Positions 9,174-13,436 of a DNA stretch of 13,436 bases are shown here, piece by piece; positions within the stretch are counted from its first letter, which is position 1; each line of letters opens with the position of its first letter. Both the position numbers and the translations under genes were made by a program. The stretch is from Flavobacteriales bacterium UBA6969 (GTDB taxonomy: Bacteria; Bacteroidota; Bacteroidia; Flavobacteriales_D; Sanyastnellaceae). The stretch is taken from contig DJYV01000147.1 in the NCBI GenBank assembly GCA_002448555.1, forward strand, positions 1 to 13,436, read 5' to 3'. The notes under the pieces were generated by a model. The model was not told the DNA's origin. It made no database searches and saw only the letters and a program-made list of their open reading frames with translations.

Positions 9174-10874
9174 ATGAACCTCAACAAATTCATTTACGGT
9201 CTCGGGCTCACCCTATTGGGCGGTCTCGTTTTGACCGGATGCCGGAAGGACGATCCGGAGGAACCCGGCGATACCGTCGCAACGTTCCAATACGAAATCA
9301 GCGCAGGCAACTGGGCCGAGGTCACCTTCACCAACTACTCGCAAAACGCAAGCTCCTACGCTTGGGACTTCGGCGATGGCAACACCAGCACCGAAGAGAG
9401 CCCCGTGCACACGTACGCAGCGGGTGGTACTTATGATGTCACACTGACGGCTACAGGCGCTGCAGGTTCGGCCTCACGTACAGAGACCATCAACATCGTT
9501 GACCCCAACACCGCTGGGATGTTCTTGTCAGGCGCAGAGGGTAAGACATGGTATCTCGATCGAGAAGCGATTGCCATGGGCATCGGCCCCGGACCGGGTG
9601 ATGTTTCTTGGTGGTCATTCGGTGGCGTAACCCCTTTGGGTGAGCGTCCGTGCATCCTCGATGATGCGTACACCTTCAATCCCGACGGAACGTGGGAAAA
9701 GAACACCGGCGGAACCTTGTATGTCGATTCAGACGCCAACGGCGGTTGGCTCGGAAACAGCTTCGAAACATGCTACGACGAGACCACGCCTGACCTCTTT
9801 GTTGGTCCCAATGGCGAGGATTTGAGTGCCTTTGCAGACGGAGGTGACTACACTTACAGCTTCGACCCAGCTCAAGGCATGATCACCATCGAGGGCTTTG
9901 GCGCTTACATTGGTCTCGCCCAGAAGACGAACAACGGCGACAGCTACATCCCCGTTTCAACGAAGATGTACACCGTCCTCAACATGGAGACAGGTGCGAA
10001 TTCAGATCGCATGGAAATCGCTTTGGTCATGCCTGACGGCGCGGCTTGGACGTTCTACCTCGTGCACTATCACGATGCCAACGACCTTCCTCCCATTCCG
10101 ATCGCAGGTCCTGCAGCGAGCTTCAGCTACGTCAAAGAAGGAACCACAGTGACTTTCACCAACACGTCGAATAACGCTACATCTGCGAACTGGGACTTTG
10201 GTGATGGCAACTTCAGCACCGACTACAACGCGGTTCACACCTACGCGGCGGACGGCGATTACACGGTGACCTTGACGGTCAGTGACGACAACTTCGCCAC
10301 CGATGAAGCCACAGAAACCATCTCTATCAGTTCAGCTGTATTCACTGCTGCAGACCTCTCAAGTGCAGAGGGCAAGGTGTGGCGATTGGACGGTGAAGGC
10401 TCGTACATCGTAGGACCTGCTCAAGGAAGCGGCGAATGGTGGGGCGGTTTGGACGCTGCAGGCGTCGTTGAGCGCTACTGCCAGATGGATGATGAATTCA
10501 TCTTCTACGATGACGGAACCTTCGTCATCGACACGCAAGGCGACGTGTGGGCGGAAGGCTACATGGGCGGTAACAACGAATGCCTGACCGACGAGTCATT
10601 GGTCGCTCCGTTTGACGTCTTTGGATCGGGAACGCACGCGTTCACAACAACCGGTACAGAAATCACTGTCAACGGCCTTGGTGCTTACATCGGCTTCAAC
10701 AAAGCCTCGAACGAAGGTGAATTACCGAACGAAGGAACCGGTACGCCAGCCTCTACCATCACTTACGAGGTGTACGAGTACAGCAACAACGATGCTGAGC
10801 GCTTGACCATCACCGTTGATTACGGTGAAAACCCAGGTGAAGCCTACTGGACCATTCGTTTGATTGCTGACTAA
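9174..10874 (+). CDS. PKD-domain surface lipoprotein, probable glycan-binding protein (SusE/F position)
   Basis: The product has 566 residues with a lipoprotein signal (LGGLVLTGC, Cys23). It is built from two copies of the same unit. PKD domain 1 (about 35-109) has WDFGDGN and VHTYAAGGTYDVTLT. It is followed by module C1 (about 118-300). PKD domain 2 (about 314-386) has WDFGDGNFST and VHTYAADGDYTVTLT, followed by module C2 (about 395-566). The C modules share SxAEGKxWxLD, a GP-rich turn ending in WW, ER-x-C-x-x-DD, F-x-x-DGT, a second Cys, and ITI/ITV-x-G-x-GAYIG. Each has two conserved cysteines (160/200 and 436/470) that might form a disulfide. There is no catalytic motif I recognise. The position after SusD and the surface aromatics suggest a surface glycan-binding protein, as is common for the third gene of such operons. 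The ATG at 9174 is preferred over an in-frame codon at 9141 because it starts the lipoprotein signal and avoids overlap with susD. Confidence 0.88.
   Translation: MNLNKFIYGLGLTLLGGLVLTGCRKDDPEEPGDTVATFQYEISAGNWAEVTFTNYSQNASSYAWDFGDGNTSTEESPVHTYAAGGTYDVTLTATGAAGSASRTETINIVDPNTAGMFLSGAEGKTWYLDREAIAMGIGPGPGDVSWWSFGGVTPLGERPCILDDAYTFNPDGTWEKNTGGTLYVDSDANGGWLGNSFETCYDETTPDLFVGPNGEDLSAFADGGDYTYSFDPAQGMITIEGFGAYIGLAQKTNNGDSYIPVSTKMYTVLNMETGANSDRMEIALVMPDGAAWTFYLVHYHDANDLPPIPIAGPAASFSYVKEGTTVTFTNTSNNATSANWDFGDGNFSTDYNAVHTYAADGDYTVTLTVSDDNFATDEATETISISSAVFTAADLSSAEGKVWRLDGEGSYIVGPAQGSGEWWGGLDAAGVVERYCQMDDEFIFYDDGTFVIDTQGDVWAEGYMGGNNECLTDESLVAPFDVFGSGTHAFTTTGTEITVNGLGAYIGFNKASNEGELPNEGTGTPASTITYEVYEYSNNDAERLTITVDYGENPGEAYWTIRLIAD
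9276..10073 (+). repeat. Coding repeat unit 1: PKD domain plus WW-motif module
   Basis: This is the first copy of the internal duplication in the PKD lipoprotein, residues 35-300. The repeat is clear at protein level (WDFGDGN, VHTYAA, AEGK-x-W-x-LD, WW, GAYIG) but has diverged at DNA level, so it is an old duplication rather than a recent one. It is longer than copy 2, mainly before the GAYIG block. Confidence 0.8.
10113..10871 (+). repeat. Coding repeat unit 2: PKD domain plus WW-motif module
   Basis: This is the second copy of the internal duplication, residues 314-566. The order of conserved blocks is the same as in copy 1, including the WW pair (422-423), the two cysteines (436 and 470) and GAYIG (503-507). 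Confidence 0.8.
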
Positions 10875-10894
10875 TCAAGCACATCCTTTTACGA

Positions 10895-10931
10895 GAAAAG
10901 GGAATAGGCCATGCGCCGGTTCCCTTTTTTC
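10895..10931 (+). terminator. Rho-independent terminator of the susC-susD-PKD operon
   Basis: The left arm AAAAGGGAA (10896-10904) pairs with TTCCCTTTT (10920-10928), with a GGC/GCC inner pairing in the loop region and a T-run through 10930. It begins about 20 bases after the stop codon of the PKD lipoprotein gene. The A-run before the left arm would let it also work on the opposite strand. Confidence 0.8.
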
Positions 10932-11013
10932 TTTCCTTGATTTCCGAGTGGGGTTGCAACTGATCGCCGATCTGTTTGCCCGCCTGCTTACCCGCCTATT
11001 TGCCCAAAACAAA

Positions 11014-11044
11014 AAAGGGAACTCGTACGAAACCAGTTCCCTTT
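11014..11044 (-). terminator. Rho-independent terminator of the GH5 gene
   Basis: AAAGGGAACT (11014-11023) and AGTTCCCTTT (11035-11044) form a perfect 10-bp stem with an 11-nt loop. On the minus strand the stem is followed by a T-rich tail (TTTTTTGTTTT when the last stem bases are included). It lies about 20 bases past the GH5 stop at 11065. The plus-strand side is also T-rich, so it may act in both directions. Confidence 0.8.
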
Positions 11045-11064
11045 CTTTTCAATTGAGTCCCCGC

Positions 11065-13436
11065 TTATTCGGGAATCTTGATGAATCGCCCGACGTCCAC
11101 CGTTTCGTCTTCGCGCAGGATGAACACGTTGTACAGGCCGGCGGCCCAATCGCTTACATCGATGCGTTCTTGGATGGTGGAAACGTCGCGGAAGACCTTC
11201 CCGTAAACTGGACGGCCGCGGTTGTCGTAAATGCTCAAGGTCAAGTCTTGGCGGAAGAACAGACCGAAAGCGATGTTGACCTCGCTCACCGTCGGGTTCG
11301 GGTAGGCCACCACGGTTTGGTATGGGAATTCAAACGCGGTATCGTCGTCGATGTCACCGAGATACTTGAATTCAATCCAGTTCAAATTGAACGGCGCCGC
11401 GGTCACAAGGACGCGCAACTGGTATTCACCGGACGCATTGAGGGTAACCGTCTCCGTGGTGGTCTGCCACGTCTGCCACCCGCCAGTGGACGGGAATTCA
11501 GCTTCGCACACGTACGTATTGATGCCACTGTCGTGCAGCAACACCAACTCTACCCCGCCTGCACTTTGTGACGCCGTGCGGAACGAAACGTCGTAATCGC
11601 CGCTGTACAAGACATTCACATCGTACAGCATGTAATCTCCCGGATCGAGGTAACCGACGTTCAGGCCGCCTCCAACATCCGTGGTGCTCTCAATCTCCAC
11701 GCCTTCGGCTTCCACAAAATTCTCAACCTCAATCCAACCAGGAATCGGGTAGACGAAATCGAGCGTGTTATCAACTGGCTCTTGCGTGAACTGCTGCAAA
11801 CTGCTTCCATCAGCAGCTGTAATGCCAGAACCCGTGTAGGAGATGGTCAAGTCTTGCGTGGCCAAGAGTAGCTCATCCATGTCGAAGACGATGGTTTGGT
11901 CGTTTTCGGTACTCATGTTCAAGGCATTGAATGCAAGCGGCACACCGCTGTCGAAGATTTGGAAATCCGACACCTGGGCATTGAGTGGTTGGCTGATCGG
12001 CTTGTTCAACGTCAAGGCAATCTGGTTGGCATTGAGCGTGCGTGCTGTCAAGTACGCCATGTCCACCTCATCAGCGGGGATGCCGGTAAACGTAAAGTCG
12101 AAGCTGCCGACATTGAATCCCGATTGGTCCGCCTGAAAGCGCACCGTCTGTGCACCTTCCATCAGCAACACGTCCTCAATGGTCAAGGTGGACCAGTTGC
12201 TGGTGCCGCCTGTCGTCTGTACGTTGATCGACGACGTGACCTGGACACCGTCGACGTCTAGGTGGAAAATGCCATTCGAGCCGTCCGCCGCCACGCGCAG
12301 ATCGATGTCATACAAGCCAGAGGTCGCCACATCCACCGTGTAGTCCATCCATTCGTCCATGGAAATCCACCCCACGTTGTAGCCGTTGGAATTCAACTGG
12401 TCCGTTGAAAATTCAATGTCAACACCATCGTTGCGGTACTGCCAACCGTTGTTCCACGCCGTGAACTCACCAGTCGTCACATGGAACGTGGCCACCTGTT
12501 CATCATTGTAGGCGTAGCCTTGGCGACCCAAGTCAAAATCCGTTGCGTACACCAAACCGGGCACGGGATGTGGCTCTCCGTGAAAGGGCTTGGTCTCGTC
12601 CGTGGCGACTTGCCGGAACATAGCATCGGGGACATTGGTCTGGATGACGCAATTCTCAGTTTTCAATCCCTCGGCTAATTCCATCAACGAAGCCGTGGCG
12701 ACTTCCACCGAAGGCTGCAATGCATTGCCGTTCCAGTAGTCGAGTAGGTCCTGGTAGCCATCAGTCTTCGCGATGGACATGGGGCAGGAGATGCTTTCGA
12801 TTTTCTTCAGTGGCCACCACGCCCAGCCCATATTCAAGTCTTCGAGCAAGTGGATGGCATCCCGGAACCAAGCGTTACCGTTTTCACCGCTTTCTCCCAC
12901 GTAAAGCGGCACGTTGTGTTCATCGCGGAGGGAGGTCACAAACTCCATATCCACCGGCTCGTTCTTACTCCAGTATTTGTGTGGAGAGTATACCAGTTGA
13001 TCGTCCCACGGCGGGGTCAAACCCGTGAAGTCGTTGGCAAACCAGTTGCCCTCGATGAAAATGATATGGTCCGGGTCGACCGTGCGGATGCTGTCTGTGC
13101 ACTGCATGTACAGGCTGCGCAAAGCGGATCCATTTGGGAGGTTCCAGTTGGGTTCGTTGAGCAAGTCGTACCCGGCGACCCATTGCTCGCCTACGTAGTG
13201 CTCGGCAATGCGCTTCCAAAGCGCCACCATTTTGTTCTTGTTTTCGATGCTCTCCCACAGGGAAGGCTTCGCCGGATTGTAGTCCGAGATCTCCTGCGCA
13301 TAGCCCTGACCGCCGGGAGCTGCGTGCAGGTCCAAGATGACGTACATCTCGTTGGCGGCGCACCAAGCCACCAAGCTGTCGGTCAATTCAAACCCGGTGT
13401 CGATCCAGGTGTTTTCGCCGGCTACCGGCTCGTCTC
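11065..13436 (-). CDS. Secreted GH5 endo-glycanase with two CBM6 modules and T9SS sorting domain (N-terminus missing)
   Basis: The frame is open to the right edge, so the signal peptide and first strands of the barrel are outside the window; 789 residues are visible. Visible residues 1 to about 240 are a GH5 TIM barrel: ILDLHAAPGGQ, then DLLNEPNW with acid/base Glu94 (codon 13153-13155), YSPHKYW, and YVGESGEN with nucleophile Glu181 (codon 12892-12894), then GWAWWPLKK. A CBM6-like domain follows at about 292-451 (NGYNVGWISMDEWMDYTV). Residues about 458-556 look Ig-like, with no firm family. A second CBM6 lies at about 563-694 (WIEVENF, GGWQTWQT, FNLNWIEF). The last 90 residues are a T9SS type A sorting domain (VVAYPNPTVSEVNIAF to GRFIKIPE), so the protein is exported across the outer membrane. 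GH5 with CBM6 suggests endo-cutting of a beta-glucan or related polymer. The subfamily is not certain. Confidence 0.93.
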   Translation of the reverse strand, partial: DEPVAGENTWIDTGFELTDSLVAWCAANEMYVILDLHAAPGGQGYAQEISDYNPAKPSLWESIENKNKMVALWKRIAEHYVGEQWVAGYDLLNEPNWNLPNGSALRSLYMQCTDSIRTVDPDHIIFIEGNWFANDFTGLTPPWDDQLVYSPHKYWSKNEPVDMEFVTSLRDEHNVPLYVGESGENGNAWFRDAIHLLEDLNMGWAWWPLKKIESISCPMSIAKTDGYQDLLDYWNGNALQPSVEVATASLMELAEGLKTENCVIQTNVPDAMFRQVATDETKPFHGEPHPVPGLVYATDFDLGRQGYAYNDEQVATFHVTTGEFTAWNNGWQYRNDGVDIEFSTDQLNSNGYNVGWISMDEWMDYTVDVATSGLYDIDLRVAADGSNGIFHLDVDGVQVTSSINVQTTGGTSNWSTLTIEDVLLMEGAQTVRFQADQSGFNVGSFDFTFTGIPADEVDMAYLTARTLNANQIALTLNKPISQPLNAQVSDFQIFDSGVPLAFNALNMSTENDQTIVFDMDELLLATQDLTISYTGSGITAADGSSLQQFTQEPVDNTLDFVYPIPGWIEVENFVEAEGVEIESTTDVGGGLNVGYLDPGDYMLYDVNVLYSGDYDVSFRTASQSAGGVELVLLHDSGINTYVCEAEFPSTGGWQTWQTTTETVTLNASGEYQLRVLVTAAPFNLNWIEFKYLGDIDDDTAFEFPYQTVVAYPNPTVSEVNIAFGLFFRQDLTLSIYDNRGRPVYGKVFRDVSTIQERIDVSDWAAGLYNVFILREDETVDVGRFIKIPE

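Noticed and set aside
10864..11571. A 235-codon plus-strand frame spanning the convergent intergenic region
   Set aside because: It crosses both terminator hairpins and runs antisense to the CBM6 and T9SS sorting domain of the GH5 gene, with no family resemblance.

Overview
The window looks like part of a polysaccharide utilization locus (PUL) from a member of the Bacteroidota. Three things point to that phylum: an adjacent SusC/SusD pair, lipoprotein signal peptides on the SusD and PKD-domain proteins, and a type IX secretion (T9SS) C-terminal sorting domain on the GH5 enzyme. An aquatic or marine origin is plausible from the architecture (SusC-SusD-PKD lipoprotein with GH3 and GH5), but this is inference. 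The genus cannot be named.

Layout. On the minus strand, from 4177 down to the left edge, a penicillin-acylase-family (S45) Ntn-hydrolase (1808-4177) is followed after 29 bp by a GH3 beta-glucosidase-like enzyme (start 1778, C-terminus cut off by the window). A 227-bp divergent intergenic region (4178-4404) separates this pair from a plus-strand operon. That operon encodes a SusC-type TonB-dependent transporter (4405-7491), a SusD/RagB lipoprotein (7504-9144) and a lipoprotein made of two copies of a PKD domain plus a C-terminal module of about 180 residues (9174-10874). Its position after SusD suggests a surface glycan-binding protein. A convergent intergenic region of 190 bp carries two rho-independent-terminator-like hairpins with nearly the same stem. 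Beyond it, on the minus strand, is a GH5 endo-glycanase with CBM6, Ig-like, CBM6 and T9SS sorting domains (11065 to beyond 13436, N-terminus missing).

How the parts could work together (inference): the T9SS-exported GH5 cuts a polysaccharide outside the cell, helped by its two CBM6 modules. The PKD lipoprotein and SusD hold the oligosaccharides at the surface, SusC imports them using TonB energy, and the periplasmic GH3 trims them to monosaccharides. The GH3/GH5/CBM6 set fits a beta-glucan best, but the substrate is not proven. The S45 acylase hydrolyses amide bonds in known family members and is the one component that does not fit a standard glucan PUL. No regulator (HTCS, SusR-like, sigma/anti-sigma pair) lies in the window.

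There is no stretch over 300 bases without a gene. I found no tRNA, rRNA, CRISPR array, insertion sequence or integrase. I did not find a clearly undescribed system. The most unusual points are the acylase-GH3 pairing and the internally duplicated PKD lipoprotein.
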